Source: Ornithinimicrobium sufpigmenti
GTDB lineage: Bacteria; Actinomycetota; Actinomycetes; Actinomycetales; Dermatophilaceae
Reading direction: 5' to 3'
Length of the DNA: 64,000 bases
Assembly: GCF_004322775.1 (NCBI RefSeq)
Contig: NZ_CP036403.1
Span: 1,178,001 to 1,242,000, forward strand
Shown piece after piece: positions 1 to 8,532 of this stretch. The position numbers and the translations under genes are program-made. Below the pieces are notes generated by a model. The model searched no databases and was not told where the DNA came from. It saw only the letters and a program-made list of their open reading frames with translations. Within the stretch, counting starts at the first letter, position 1, and every line of letters begins with the position of its first letter.

Positions 1-542
1 AGCGCCAGGATCTCGTCGAGGGCGTCGAGCACGGCGAACGAGGCGTCCTCGTTCATCGCGGCCGACCAGTCGATGGTCTCGGTGACCTCGGTCGTGGACC
101 CGGCGAGGGCCTTGGACAGGCCGTCGAAGGAGTCCTCGTCCGCCGAGCTGTCGCCGTGGATGACGGCGTGGCCGAACTCGGCCTGGGTGGCGCGGATCTT
201 GTTGGACATCTGCAGCGCGACCTCACCGGACGCGGCGGGGCCGACGCGGCCGAGGACGCGGTCGATCTGGAAGGACCCGCCGAGGGGCTTGAGGTCCACG
301 GAGTGCTTGGTCGTGGTGACCTCGGTCGGCGTGTACTCGTGGTTGATCGCGCGGAACGCCGCGGTGCCGAGGGTGGCCAGACGGCGGTAGCCGTAGGTCA
401 GGGTGCCGCCACCGCCGACGGGGTTGACCACGTCGTCGAAGGTGAGCAGGTCCATGATCTGGTTGGTGCGGAACTCGTCGATGACGGCGAGGTCGACGTC
501 GTCGACCGCGTTCTGCTGGGCCTGGGCAAGGGAAACGGGCAT
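1..542 (-). CDS. Phage major capsid protein (HK97-like), partial
   Basis: This is the N-terminal 180 residues of a head protein that continues past the left window edge. It starts MPVSLAQAQQ and shows the alternating helix and strand pattern of phage major capsid proteins. It follows the scaffold gene directly downstream in the usual terminase, portal, minor capsid, scaffold, capsid order. The ATG is preceded by AGGAGA at good spacing, the same AGGAGAAGCAC leader that precedes the small gene starting at 12121. The capsid assignment rests mainly on gene order and general likeness to actinophage capsid proteins, because the second half is not visible. Confidence 0.75.
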   Translation of the reverse strand, partial: MPVSLAQAQQNAVDDVDLAVIDEFRTNQIMDLLTFDDVVNPVGGGGTLTYGYRRLATLGTAAFRAINHEYTPTEVTTTKHSVDLKPLGGSFQIDRVLGRVGPAASGEVALQMSNKIRATQAEFGHAVIHGDSSADEDSFDGLSKALAGSTTEVTETIDWSAAMNEDASFAVLDALDEILA

Positions 543-581
543 GTGCTTCTCCTAGGTGAGGAGGGGTGGGTTGGTGGAGGG

Positions 582-1295
582 TCAGCCGCTATAGGCGCCG
601 GCGACGGCGTCCGTGAGCGACTTGGGGGTGCGGGTCTGACCCTCGCCGGACCCGCCGGCGTGGTCGGCCGAGCTCGCACCGGCCACCGGGGCCGCCTTGA
701 GCTTGGGGTTGTCGGTGACGGCGTCCTTGATGGCGGCGTCGACCTTGCTGGTGAAGTCCTCGGCCTGGGGGTCGAGGGCCGACACCTTCGCCAGGAAGGT
801 GCGGGAGTCGAGGAGGGCGTTGGGGTCGCCCTGGTGCTTGCCGGCGACCTTGAAGACGGCCAGCTCGACGGCGGCCTCGCGCGCGGCGGCCTGCGCGGCC
901 TGCACCTGCTGCGTGAGCTCGGTGGGGTCGGGGGCGTCGTCGCCGTCCTTGATGAGGCCGAGCGCCTTGCCGAGCTCCTGCACGACCTCGTCGCGGGCGG
1001 TCTTGGCCGCCTCCTTGGGGTCGACGCGCTTCTTGGCGTTCTCGCGGCGCAGGCGCTCGATCTCGGCCTTGGCCTTGTCAGGGTCGGCCCACGGGCTGTC
1101 GTCGTCGCCTTTGCTGTCGTCGGCGTCGTCACCATCGCCGGAGTCGTCCTGGCTGCCGTCACCGTCGTCGTCGGTGCCGTCGCTGCCGGACCCGGTGTCG
1201 CCGCCGTCGCCGTCGGCGAAGCGGAGGCCGTGCGGGTTGCCGGGGTGCATGGCGGTCAGGACCGGGCTGGTGAGGTTGAGGGTGGTGCTCTTCAC
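582..1295 (-). CDS. Phage capsid scaffolding protein
   Basis: This 237-residue acidic protein sits between the minor capsid gene and the major capsid gene, where scaffolding proteins are encoded. Residues about 28-60 are a low-complexity Asp/Gly/Ser tract. Residues about 70-160 are Ala/Glu/Lys/Gln-rich and predicted helical or coiled-coil, beginning KAKAEIERLRRENAKKR. The C-terminus is a disordered Gly/Thr/Ser tail ending AYSG. These are family traits of scaffold (DUF4355-like) proteins, which guide procapsid assembly and leave before DNA packaging. No catalytic motif is visible. Assignment is by architecture and position rather than by a signature motif. Confidence 0.75.
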   Translation of the reverse strand: MKSTTLNLTSPVLTAMHPGNPHGLRFADGDGGDTGSGSDGTDDDGDGSQDDSGDGDDADDSKGDDDSPWADPDKAKAEIERLRRENAKKRVDPKEAAKTARDEVVQELGKALGLIKDGDDAPDPTELTQQVQAAQAAAREAAVELAVFKVAGKHQGDPNALLDSRTFLAKVSALDPQAEDFTSKVDAAIKDAVTDNPKLKAAPVAGASSADHAGGSGEGQTRTPKSLTDAVAGAYSG

Positions 1296-1342
1296 GGGTG
1301 CCTCCTGGGCATGGTGATGGCCCGCGCCTGGCGGGTAGGGTG

Positions 1343-1516
1343 ATGGGCGTGGAACTCGCGATCTGGACTGTGCTGCTGCTCGTCGCTGCCGGCGTGGTGG
1401 TCGTGACGCTGCCAGTGATCGCCGTCTTCCTGTGGCGGATCAGCACCCAGCAGCGGGTCTTGATCGACCTGACTGCGCAGGCCTACATCGACGGCGAGGT
1501 CAGCGAGCCCGGCTGA
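1343..1516 (+). CDS. Possible small membrane protein, antiparallel to the late operon
   Basis: A 57-codon frame starting MGVELAIWTV runs rightward in the 200-base gap between two leftward head genes. Residues about 5-30 form one strongly hydrophobic transmembrane segment followed by RRISTQQ-like basic residues and an acidic tail. Its stop overlaps the 3' end of the minor capsid gene by 17 bases. Phage late operons occasionally carry such inserted small genes, but expression on this strand would need its own promoter, and only a weak purine-rich stretch (GGGTAGGG) precedes the ATG. It may be chance; no function is proposed. Confidence 0.35.
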   Translation: MGVELAIWTVLLLVAAGVVVVTLPVIAVFLWRISTQQRVLIDLTAQAYIDGEVSEPG

Positions 1517-2603
1517 TCTGTTCGCGCTGGCTCTTGCGGGTCAGGCCGTCGGTGGCGGCCAGGTGAGCGCGCTGTCGTGCCTGCCATTCGCGCACCTTCA
1601 CGTTGGCCCGCTTCTCCGCCTCGGGGGTGAGTGCCGTGGCTGCACGCTGCTTCCAGTGCCGTATGCCGCGCTCGAGGTAGCGCTGTTGCTGCTCTTCGGC
1701 GTACCGGGTCTCGGTGTCGCGGGTGTTCGTCGCGGGCCGTGACGCACCAGGCAGGTACGCGCTGACGCTGTGCCGGCAGTTCGGGTGCTGCAGTCCGGCC
1801 GCGCGCGCCTCGTCGAGCGTGCCGGCGACGCGGACCGTGACCGTGCCCTCGCCGACCAGGTTGTCGACCTCGATCGCACCGGCCACCGAGCCGCCGATGG
1901 ACAGCACCTTGCCCTCCCAGGGCCGGCATGCTGCGCACTCTCGGGGACTGTCGGACACCATGACGAGGTCGAGTCCGTTGGCCTGCAGCTGGTCGACGTG
2001 ACCCTGCACCGCGGCCCGGCCTGCGCCGGTGCGGGTCGCCATCTCCACGTAGGTCGGTGCCGACCACTGCCGCCCGGCGGTGTCGGTGAAAGACGTGACG
2101 CCCTTGGTCGTGAGCCGGTCCAGTGCGTGCTGCGCGGCGTCCACTCGGGTACCGGATCCGAGCAGCACCACAGAGGACGACTCGGCGATCACCTGCGTGT
2201 AGATGTCCAGCGCCGAGCGGAGCATCCGCTGACCGACCGGCGCGATCACGGTCAACGTCTCGGCCGCCAACCGCTCGATACCGGCCATGCGTGCCGGCGG
2301 GAGGCGGACGTCCAGGTCGAGACCGTCGAGGTCAGCCACGGCGAGAGACTGGCCGCGGGTCCAGGCGGTGGCGATGACGTGCTGCAGCGTCCCGGTGGCC
2401 TGCTCGGTCAGCTCGGTCGTCTCCCGGGCCATGCGGGCTCGGAGCAGGTCGAGCTGGGTGAGGCGGTCGGTAGCCCATGTCGGTGCGTCGATGCCGGCGG
2501 CGAGGGTGCGGGCGATGCGGCGCAGCAGGGACAGCTCGGCCGCGGCGAAGAGGTCGGAGACCTGTCGGGCTAGGCGTTCACCGTAGGACGGGTCGACGGG
2601 CAT
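1500..2603 (-). CDS. Phage minor capsid protein (Phage_min_cap2 family)
   Basis: This 367-residue protein resembles the minor capsid protein 2 family found next to portal genes in Siphoviridae-type phages. The N-terminal 200 residues are largely helical. The diagnostic part is around residues 215-290: a cysteine pair in the context SPRECAACRPWEGKVLSI, then LQHPNCRHSVSAYLPG. This arrangement is characteristic of the C-terminal domain of the family, shared with the Mu gpF-like fold. A Lys/Arg/Gln-rich helical tail follows. The gene lies 27 bases after the portal gene and upstream of the scaffold gene. The product probably sits at the portal vertex or head-tail connector region; that role is known for relatives and inferred here. 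Confidence 0.88.
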   Translation of the reverse strand: MPVDPSYGERLARQVSDLFAAAELSLLRRIARTLAAGIDAPTWATDRLTQLDLLRARMARETTELTEQATGTLQHVIATAWTRGQSLAVADLDGLDLDVRLPPARMAGIERLAAETLTVIAPVGQRMLRSALDIYTQVIAESSSVVLLGSGTRVDAAQHALDRLTTKGVTSFTDTAGRQWSAPTYVEMATRTGAGRAAVQGHVDQLQANGLDLVMVSDSPRECAACRPWEGKVLSIGGSVAGAIEVDNLVGEGTVTVRVAGTLDEARAAGLQHPNCRHSVSAYLPGASRPATNTRDTETRYAEEQQQRYLERGIRHWKQRAATALTPEAEKRANVKVREWQARQRAHLAATDGLTRKSQREQISRAR

Positions 2604-2630
2604 GGCCGGGGGCCTCTCATGGGGTCGAGG

Positions 2631-4163
2631 TTAGCCGAACAGGCCGGGCGACGCCGGGTCCGCCAGGGCACCCAAGGAGTGCTCGCGGGTGACGCGCTCG
2701 ACCTCCTTGGTGACCGCGTCGTCGTCCCAGTCGGGGTGGACCATCCTGACCTTCGTCTCCACGCTCACGGCCTTCGCGCGCTCCAGCGCCTCCACCGTCT
2801 GCGCCAGCTGCAGCGGCGAGTCCTGCACCGTGTCACCGAAGTCGACGGCGACCTTGGTGGGGTCGATGCCGGAGCGGTTGAAGACCGCGACGTCCGTGGC
2901 CAACATCTTCGTGAACAGCGCCTGCAGCGCCGGCCGCTCGAGCCGGACCTTGCGTCCGCGAGTGAGCAGCGACCGGCCCTTGCGCGCCATCGTCTCCGTG
3001 GCGGTCGCGGCAGCGCCTTCCTCGTCCTCGCCGAACGTGGCGGCGGAGTAGCCGGCGGACCGGAGGATCTGCTCGACGAGGTCCTGCGCGGTCTGCTGGT
3101 GCTCGGCGACGCGGATCGCGAACTGCTGCGGGGTGATCTGTGCCGAGCCGTCCTCGGCCAGCGGCATCTTCATCGGGGTGATGACCTCGTCGTCCAGGTC
3201 GAACGACGCACCCCGGCCCGGGCCATGGGCGGTGAGGAACTGCTCAGGAACGATGAGCCGCGCCCGCGCGAGGCGCACGTCACGCATCCACGACGTGTAG
3301 GTCTCGTCGAGAGCGTCCATGAGGCCCTCGACGCCGTCGAAATCGGATCGGCCCAGGTTGCGGCCGACCGGGTGGGTGCGCCACGCCCGGTTGGGGGTCA
3401 TGTTCGGCACGTGCACCACTGCCAGGCCGGGGGTCGCACCCTCGGTCAGCGCGCCGTCGGCGTTCACGGACTGGGCCAGGTGCCTGGTGGAGGCGTGCTC
3501 GGTGAGGGGGATGGCGCGGCCGAGGCTGTCGGCGGTGCCCTGGTAGAGGCCGTGCAGGACGATGCCGATGCCGTCGGCGAGTTCGTGCCGCTCCAGGTGT
3601 CGCACGACGAGGGTGGTGTCGCGGTGCACGACCCGCCAGAACGTGACGGCGACGAGCCGGCCGTAGCGGAACTCTGGCAGGGCGGCGTCGTAGTGGACGG
3701 TGGAGATGAACGGGCGGTCGGCCAGCTCCCGGTCCCAGGTGACGCGGTGGTAGCGGCCACCGAGCGCGGCACCGATCTCGGCGCCCTCGGCGAGGACCTG
3801 CACGGTGGCGTCGTCGAGGTAGGCCTGCAGCGCCTCGGCGGTCTTCTCGTCGTCGCTGGTGACGGTCGGCGGGTCGGCGTACAGCAGGTCGGACGAGGCC
3901 TGCGCCAGGTCGGCGGCGAGCGGGACGTGCAGCTGTGCGGGACGGCGGTTGCCGACGACCGGGCGGCCCCAGAAGAGGCGAGCGGCGGCACCGACGAGGC
4001 CGCCGGCGTACTGGGAGGGGCGGGTGCGGCCGGCGGGGGCGGAGTAGGCCTTGTTGAGCGCGTCGGGCGACCCGACGTACCAGGCATCCCAGCGAGCCAT
4101 GGTGGCCAGCTGGTCGGTGTAGTCCTTGGGCGGCCAGGTGGCGCCGTTGTCAGGCAGCGGCAT
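2631..4163 (-). CDS. Phage portal protein (SPP1 Gp6-like)
   Basis: This 510-residue protein follows the terminase large subunit and overlaps its end by 14 bases, the canonical position for the portal. Its length and features fit the SPP1 Gp6 type: a Trp/Tyr-rich N-terminal region, a stretch of alternating strands (LGGRYHRVTWDREL, VVHRDTTLVVRHLERHEL), and a C-terminal helical part containing TATETMARKGRSLL. Portals form the dodecameric ring through which DNA enters and leaves the head and which docks the terminase. Start is the ATG at 4163, inside the terminase 3' end, so translation is probably coupled. Confidence 0.9.
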   Translation of the reverse strand: MPLPDNGATWPPKDYTDQLATMARWDAWYVGSPDALNKAYSAPAGRTRPSQYAGGLVGAAARLFWGRPVVGNRRPAQLHVPLAADLAQASSDLLYADPPTVTSDDEKTAEALQAYLDDATVQVLAEGAEIGAALGGRYHRVTWDRELADRPFISTVHYDAALPEFRYGRLVAVTFWRVVHRDTTLVVRHLERHELADGIGIVLHGLYQGTADSLGRAIPLTEHASTRHLAQSVNADGALTEGATPGLAVVHVPNMTPNRAWRTHPVGRNLGRSDFDGVEGLMDALDETYTSWMRDVRLARARLIVPEQFLTAHGPGRGASFDLDDEVITPMKMPLAEDGSAQITPQQFAIRVAEHQQTAQDLVEQILRSAGYSAATFGEDEEGAAATATETMARKGRSLLTRGRKVRLERPALQALFTKMLATDVAVFNRSGIDPTKVAVDFGDTVQDSPLQLAQTVEALERAKAVSVETKVRMVHPDWDDDAVTKEVERVTREHSLGALADPASPGLFG

Positions 4164-5454
4164 CGTGGTCCTCCTGGTCCTGGTCGGGGGCGTCAGCCGG
4201 GGCGAGCGGGACGAGGTCAGCCCAGTCGTGGCGGGACGTGTAGACCGCGTACCGCAGCGCGTCAGCCTCGTCGTCGTCGGCCTTGAGCGGTGCCGTCTCG
4301 CCCCGCTTGGTGGCCTTCGGGTCCCAGGCGTAGCCGGGGAGCTTGTCGATCAGGTGCGTGCAGGTGTCCGCCACGACGAGCTTGTCGACGGCGAGGAGTC
4401 CGGCGACGGTACGGATGCCGGACAGGACGTTCTTGTGGGCGTTGCGGACGTTGACCATGCCGTCGTGGAACAGCTGCCGCTTGAACGCGGCCGCTGCGGA
4501 GTCGACAGCGACCCACTCGGGTGCCTGCCATGCGGTGGGCTGGTCAGCGAGCCAGCGCCGCAGGTCCGTGGAGTATTCGCCGATCGTGCGTGGGCTGGGT
4601 GCCCACTCGGCCAGGACGTAGAGCCGGTAGCCGCCGTTGACGGGGTCGGGCCCGACGCCGAGGAGGTAGCCGCGGGTGGCGTGCACGTCGCCGTAGTCGA
4701 CGCCGACGGTCAAGATCCGGTCCATGACTGGCAGCTGGTCGCGGGACAGGACGTGGCGGGTCTCGTCCCACGTCTCGTAGATCGCGCCCTCGGCCTGGAC
4801 CCATTCGCCCTTGATAAACCGGCGGTACCAGAGCCCGGTGTACTCGCGCTTGATCTGGGCGACGTAGGCGGGGTCGAGGTGGGGGTTGTCGTCGATGTCG
4901 AAGTGGAAGACACGGTAGCCGAGTTCGTCGGCGCGCAGGATGACCTGCTTGCGCAGGTAGTGCCCGGGGGAGTCGGGGTTGGTGGTGGCGAAGAGCTGGG
5001 CGCCGGGGACGGACATGCGGCCGAGCAGCTGGGTCCAGAACGCCTCGGAGACGAGGGTGGCTTCGTCGACGTAGGCGCCGGCGACGGTGAGGCCGCGTAG
5101 CACCATCTCGGCGCGGGCGTCGGAGGCGCCGAGGACGTGGATGGTGCGGCCGAGGATCTTTGCGGTGGGTGCGCCGGCGGTGTAGGTCACCTGCAGTGCG
5201 AGGGTGCCGAACAGGGACGGGTCGGTGAGGGGCCCGAACACGTTACGGGCGATGGACTCACGGGTGCGGCCGATGACGACGAGTGCGCCACCTGCGGGGG
5301 GTTCGCGGCAGAACAGGAGCCAGGCGAGGAGGGAGCCGATGGTCTTGCCGGAGCGGATGCTGCCCTCCCACAGGCACAGCCGCGCGTCCGCCTGAGCGAT
5401 GGAAGTGATCTGCTTGGGGGAGAGCGCGGCGACGACGGCCTGGGTGAGGCTCAC
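4150..5454 (-). CDS. terL: Phage terminase large subunit
   Basis: This is the DNA-packaging ATPase/nuclease. The ATPase domain has a Walker A variant GSIRSGKT at residues 31-38 and a Walker B AYVDEA with the catalytic acidic pair at 130-131, followed by the coupling-type motif ATTNP near 156-160. The C-terminal RNase H-like nuclease domain has GVDYGD, giving candidate metal ligands D253 and D256, and a late acidic cluster DDDEAD near residue 395. Length (434) is typical of PBSX/XtmB-type terminases. The gene starts with GTG overlapping the stop of the small-subunit gene (GTGA). The last 15 residues are Asp/Gln/His-rich and look dispensable. Confidence 0.95.
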   Translation of the reverse strand: MSLTQAVVAALSPKQITSIAQADARLCLWEGSIRSGKTIGSLLAWLLFCREPPAGGALVVIGRTRESIARNVFGPLTDPSLFGTLALQVTYTAGAPTAKILGRTIHVLGASDARAEMVLRGLTVAGAYVDEATLVSEAFWTQLLGRMSVPGAQLFATTNPDSPGHYLRKQVILRADELGYRVFHFDIDDNPHLDPAYVAQIKREYTGLWYRRFIKGEWVQAEGAIYETWDETRHVLSRDQLPVMDRILTVGVDYGDVHATRGYLLGVGPDPVNGGYRLYVLAEWAPSPRTIGEYSTDLRRWLADQPTAWQAPEWVAVDSAAAAFKRQLFHDGMVNVRNAHKNVLSGIRTVAGLLAVDKLVVADTCTHLIDKLPGYAWDPKATKRGETAPLKADDDEADALRYAVYTSRHDWADLVPLAPADAPDQDQEDHDAAA

Positions 5455-5963
5455 GGGGCGTCCTGCAGGGTCTGCGCGGTGGCTTTGATGGCGTCGGCGA
5501 TCTTGTCGAGCATCCCGACCGCGTCAGACACGCCACCGTCGCCATCGAGCTTCTCCAGGCGGTCGTAGGAGCCGATGGCGGTGGAGACGGCCTGCATGAT
5601 CTTCAGCTGGTCGGCGTGCGGGGGCTGGTCGAGCTCGCGCTGCTCGTAGGTGTTGTCCTTGCCGCCGAAGTTGAAGATGACCGTCGGGGCGAAGAGCTGC
5701 TTGCGCAGGCGGGCGGCGTCTTCGAGGAGGTCGGCCTTGAGCTGGGCGCGGCGGGCTTTGACGTCGAGGACCTTGGCCTGGGTGGCTGCGGCCGTGTGGG
5801 AACGGTCCCAGGTCAGGGGCGGGTCCATGGCTTTGGCTTTGCGGGAGACGGAGCCCTTGTCGCGGCCGAGCTCTTTGGCGATGGCGGTCAGGGTGAGGCC
5901 TTGGCCGTGGAGCTCGCGCAGGCGGGTTTCCTGCTCGGTGGTCCAGCGTCCGGGTGAGGCCAC
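5451..5963 (-). CDS. terS: Phage terminase small subunit
   Basis: This 170-residue protein immediately precedes the large terminase subunit and is coupled to it by a four-base overlap. The N-terminus (about 7-50) is a helix-turn-helix with the pattern GLTLTAIAKELGRDKGSVSR, as in DNA-recognition subunits of terminases. A helical, Lys/Arg/Asp-rich middle follows, which in the family forms the oligomeric ring. A spacer of roughly 210 bases with a hairpin separates this gene from the early genes upstream, so it is probably the first gene of the late transcription unit. Confidence 0.85.
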   Translation of the reverse strand: MASPGRWTTEQETRLRELHGQGLTLTAIAKELGRDKGSVSRKAKAMDPPLTWDRSHTAAATQAKVLDVKARRAQLKADLLEDAARLRKQLFAPTVIFNFGGKDNTYEQRELDQPPHADQLKIMQAVSTAIGSYDRLEKLDGDGGVSDAVGMLDKIADAIKATAQTLQDAP

Positions 5964-6113
5964 GTGTCCTCACCGCCTCGCAGGATGGTTGGTGCCTGCC
6001 GGTGCTCGACTCCAGGGTCGGTGGCTCACGGCAGACCCCGGCACCAGGGTTCGGCGGTGGCTCTGAGTGGGACCCGGGTGGCCCGGCAGGCAGTTCGTGG
6101 GGGGAACGGCGAA

Positions 6114-6138
6114 GCCCTCAGCGGTGGAGGCTGAGGGC
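6114..6138. terminator. Hairpin between early and late prophage genes
   Basis: A perfect 9-bp stem (GCCCTCAGC / GCTGAGGGC) with a 7-base loop lies in the noncoding gap between the last early gene and the terminase small subunit. It is followed on the leftward strand by TTCGCCGTTCCCCCC rather than a U tract. It could be an intrinsic terminator or attenuator separating early from late transcription. Position and stem quality support a terminator; the poor U tract weakens it. Confidence 0.5.
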
Positions 6139-6174
6139 TTCTGGTTCAGGGCATAGTCGTACGCCCTTCGGATT

Positions 6175-6936
6175 TCACGATACACCACACGTCTGCAGGG
6201 AGGCCACAGGCGGCACACCACGCGCCCCTGCGGTGTCGCGGACGTCGCTGGTCCGGTAGCGGACGTCGCGGCCGGTGCCCTGCCGTGCCCAGCGATACCG
6301 GTGGGCCCAGACCCGGACGGTCGAGACGGGGATGCCCAGCATCGACGCGGCTCGAGCTGGCGTGACCCATTCGGTCCGGGAGCCCCAGCGTTCCCACTGT
6401 TCGCGGGGCACGGTGGATCCGCAGCGCGAGCAGGTCAGGTCGCCGTCGGCGAGGTCGGGGCCGGCGATGGTGGCGACGTACTCGCCGGTGCAGGCGACGT
6501 CGAGGCAGGGGCTGTTGGTGCGGACGGTGCGGGTGCCGCGCTTGGACAGACGCCTCAGGGTGGCGAGGTGCTCGCGGGCGTCGAGGCCGATGGCGTAGCG
6601 CAGGTGGGCGTCGGGGTGGTGTTCGAGGTGGTCGGTCCAGCGGGAGGCGAGGCGGAGCCGGCCGGGGGTCGAGTGTGGGATGGCACCGAGGCCGTCGAGC
6701 TCGTCGAGCAGGACGTGGGCGAGGAAGAGGGCCCAGTCGTCGACGGCGGTGATGGCGCTGCCCCATTCGTCGGCGTCGAGGAGGTCGGCGGCGCCTGGTG
6801 GTGGTTGGCTGCCGGGCTTGCCGGTGGGGCGGGCGGTGATGAGGCGTTCGAAGACGGCGGGGAGGGCGGCGACGGTTTCGTAGAGGGTGGCGGTCTCGTC
6901 GAGGACGGTGGCGAGGGGGAGGTTGTCGAGGCTCAT
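6175..6936 (-). CDS. Phage DNA-binding protein with C-terminal MerR-like helix-turn-helix
   Basis: A 253-residue protein of unknown exact role at the 3' end of the early unit, next to the packaging genes. The N-terminal 140 residues are helical with no recognised motif. A likely zinc ribbon follows: two cysteines near residues 145-149 (CLDVAC) and the pair CSRC near 169-172. Residues about 190-225 read VTPARAASMLGIPVSTVRVWAHR, a classic winged or MerR/excisionase-like helix-turn-helix. Proteins like this at the junction of early and late regions often act as late regulators or packaging-site factors, but that is inference. Its stop overlaps the terminal hairpin region; its start is coupled to the gene upstream by an ATGA overlap at 6933-6936. 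Confidence 0.65.
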   Translation of the reverse strand: MSLDNLPLATVLDETATLYETVAALPAVFERLITARPTGKPGSQPPPGAADLLDADEWGSAITAVDDWALFLAHVLLDELDGLGAIPHSTPGRLRLASRWTDHLEHHPDAHLRYAIGLDAREHLATLRRLSKRGTRTVRTNSPCLDVACTGEYVATIAGPDLADGDLTCSRCGSTVPREQWERWGSRTEWVTPARAASMLGIPVSTVRVWAHRYRWARQGTGRDVRYRTSDVRDTAGARGVPPVASLQTCGVS

Positions 6937-7175
6937 GGGGTCTCCTCGGGGTCGCGGTGGGGTTCGGTCTTGGTGTCAGGGCATCCGGTGCAGACGAACC
7001 GGCGGACGGGGTCGCTGAGGTTGGTGTCCTCGACCCATTCGTGGGCGTGTTCGGGCGTCAGCTGGGTAGCGAGGGCCAGGAGCCGATTCACGAGCGCCAT
7101 CAGGTGCGGCCGGGTGGCGGCTTGAACCTCGACGATCGCGGCGGCGGCCCGCAGGACCGCGGCGTCACTGGCCAT
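6933..7175 (-). CDS. Small phage protein of unknown function
   Basis: An 80-residue protein in the tightly packed early operon. The first 45 residues are an Ala/Leu-rich helix; the second half contains CTGC and several acidic residues. It overlaps the next gene by four bases (ATGA) and the previous one by 11 bases, which is the main support for it being translated. No family recognised. Confidence 0.6.
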   Translation of the reverse strand: MASDAAVLRAAAAIVEVQAATRPHLMALVNRLLALATQLTPEHAHEWVEDTNLSDPVRRFVCTGCPDTKTEPHRDPEETP

Positions 7176-7437
7176 CGGACGCCCCTCGCGTCAGCGCTGC
7201 GCGGAGGGCGTGGACTATGACGTAGGAGTCCTCGCCCTGGGTGTCGGCCAGCGCCTCGACGCGGGCCACGGTCGCCCGCGTGGCTTCCAGTTCGTCCAGC
7301 ACCTCGCCGAACACGTCATACATCGCCGTGGCGCAGCCGTTGCACGGCTCACCCTCAGCGGGCTTCGCGCCGTCGTTGGGCTGGCCGCACAGGGTCTTGG
7401 CGGTCGGCTTGTGGATGACGTGCCACGTTGCGCTCAC
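7165..7437 (-). CDS. Small phage protein with possible zinc-binding cysteines
   Basis: A 90-residue protein beginning MSATWHVIHKP. Cysteines in TLCGQ and EPCNGC near residues 17-35, preceded by His residues, suggest a small zinc-binding knuckle. The rest is a single long helix with Glu/Ala/Val pattern. This layout (HxxH then CG..CxxC) recurs in small actinophage proteins of unknown role. It is embedded in the early operon, with a four-base overlap to the upstream gene. Confidence 0.6.
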   Translation of the reverse strand: MSATWHVIHKPTAKTLCGQPNDGAKPAEGEPCNGCATAMYDVFGEVLDELEATRATVARVEALADTQGEDSYVIVHALRAALTRGASDGQ

Positions 7438-7628
7438 GACGACTCACCCGCCAGGGCGGCGCGGCCGAGGCCGGTCACGGTCGGCCGGTACGGGTCACCC
7501 TCGACGAGGCCGTGGCGGCGCAGGATCATCTCCTCCACGTCGTTCATCACGGGCGGGTAGCCGATGCTGATGAGCCAGAGCCGCTCGACCTGGCGGGACG
7601 AGAGCGCGGGGCCGGTGTAGGGGCTCAC
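7434..7628 (-). CDS. Small phage protein, possible winged helix
   Basis: A 64-residue protein starting MSPYTGPALSS. The sequence LSSRQVERLWLISIGYPP followed by VEEMILRRHGLVEGDPYRPTVT has the helix, helix, strand look of a compact winged-helix or regulatory peptide. It overlaps both neighbours by four bases. Function unknown. Confidence 0.55.
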   Translation of the reverse strand: MSPYTGPALSSRQVERLWLISIGYPPVMNDVEEMILRRHGLVEGDPYRPTVTGLGRAALAGESS

Positions 7629-7987
7629 GACTTGGCCCGTCCCGTCAGCGCGTCCCGCAGCCGCTTCCCATCTGCCGGACCCATCTCCCAGGACAGCGCC
7701 AGTAGCGAGGCCACGAGGTCGCGCGCGGACGCCTCGTGGGAGTCCCGCTCACCCCGCAGCGCCTCCGCCTCGGCGCGGAGGTTGGCGTAGTAGGCGCCAG
7801 GATCAGCAGCGCCGGCAGCCGCCTGCGCCTCCCGGGTCGCCACGAACGGCGCCAGGGCGGCGAGGATGGCGTGGACTGTGCGGCTCACCGGGGCCAGGTC
7901 GGTGCCAACGTGGTCGGACATGGACGACATGACCAACGCATCGGTCATCGCCTCGCGTTCGTCGTCGGTCCACTCCACCCCGCTCAT
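7625..7987 (-). CDS. Phage protein of unknown function, coiled-coil C-terminus
   Basis: A 120-residue protein. I place the start at the ATG at 7987 (MSGVEWTDDERE) rather than at the upstream GTG, because it gives an exact ATGA overlap with the resolvase stop, matching the coupling rule in this operon. The first half has the helical pattern MTDALVMSSMSDH; the second half, about 65-110, is an Ala/Glu/Arg-rich coiled coil. No known domain recognised. Confidence 0.6.
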   Translation of the reverse strand: MSGVEWTDDEREAMTDALVMSSMSDHVGTDLAPVSRTVHAILAALAPFVATREAQAAAGAADPGAYYANLRAEAEALRGERDSHEASARDLVASLLALSWEMGPADGKRLRDALTGRAKS

Positions 7988-8529
7988 GAGGTCACCCCGG
8001 ACCCCGCACCCACCATGCGGTCCCCACACGCGCGGGCCGTGGACTCAACGTTGGCCAGAGTGTCCGCGGCATACACCGCCAGGGCGTAGGCCTGCCAGAT
8101 GTCGGCGCGGAAGCCGTAGAACCACCCGGGCTGGCTTTTGGTGCCTTTGCCGTGGTTGGGCTGGCCGGGGGCGAAGCGGTCGACGAGGGCTTGGCGGACG
8201 TTGGAGTCCTTGGCCTTGCTGCTGTGGCAGTGGTGGAGCTTGACGGGTTGGCGGTAGACCAGCTGCACGTCCTCGCCGCGCAGGTCTTCGACGAGGGAGG
8301 CGTAGCGGCCGATCCAGACGCAGGTCTCGAAGACTTCCTTGCCGACGGGCATGCCGTAGCTCGCGACCATCTCGATGACGGTGCGGTCGAAGGTGTGGAC
8401 GCCTGCGGAGATCTTGCGGTAGAGCTCGCGGTTCTCGGTCTTGCCGAACTCCAGGGGCTCGCCGGTGTCGGCGTCGATGACGCACCACCCTGATTCGGTG
8501 TTGCCGGGGTCGATGGCCAGGATGCGCAA
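7984..8529 (-). CDS. RuvC-like Holliday junction resolvase (RNase H fold)
   Basis: A 181-residue nuclease of the phage RuvC-like family. It opens with MRILAIDPGNTESGW, the first strand and catalytic Asp (D7) of the RNase H fold. A second acidic residue is E53 in VIEMVASYGMP, and the C-terminal ligand is probably D143 in FRADIWQAYALA. In the family these act with Mg2+ to resolve branched DNA produced by replication and recombination before packaging. Position beside DnaB and near SSB and the exonuclease fits. Three bases separate it from dnaB. Confidence 0.85.
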   Translation of the reverse strand: MRILAIDPGNTESGWCVIDADTGEPLEFGKTENRELYRKISAGVHTFDRTVIEMVASYGMPVGKEVFETCVWIGRYASLVEDLRGEDVQLVYRQPVKLHHCHSSKAKDSNVRQALVDRFAPGQPNHGKGTKSQPGWFYGFRADIWQAYALAVYAADTLANVESTARACGDRMVGAGSGVTS

Positions 8530-8532
8530 GGG

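Noticed and set aside
6090-6165. tRNA gene near the phage hairpin
   Set aside because: There is a strong hairpin and a GGTTCAGG stretch, but no acceptor stem, anticodon arm or T-arm of correct geometry could be built.
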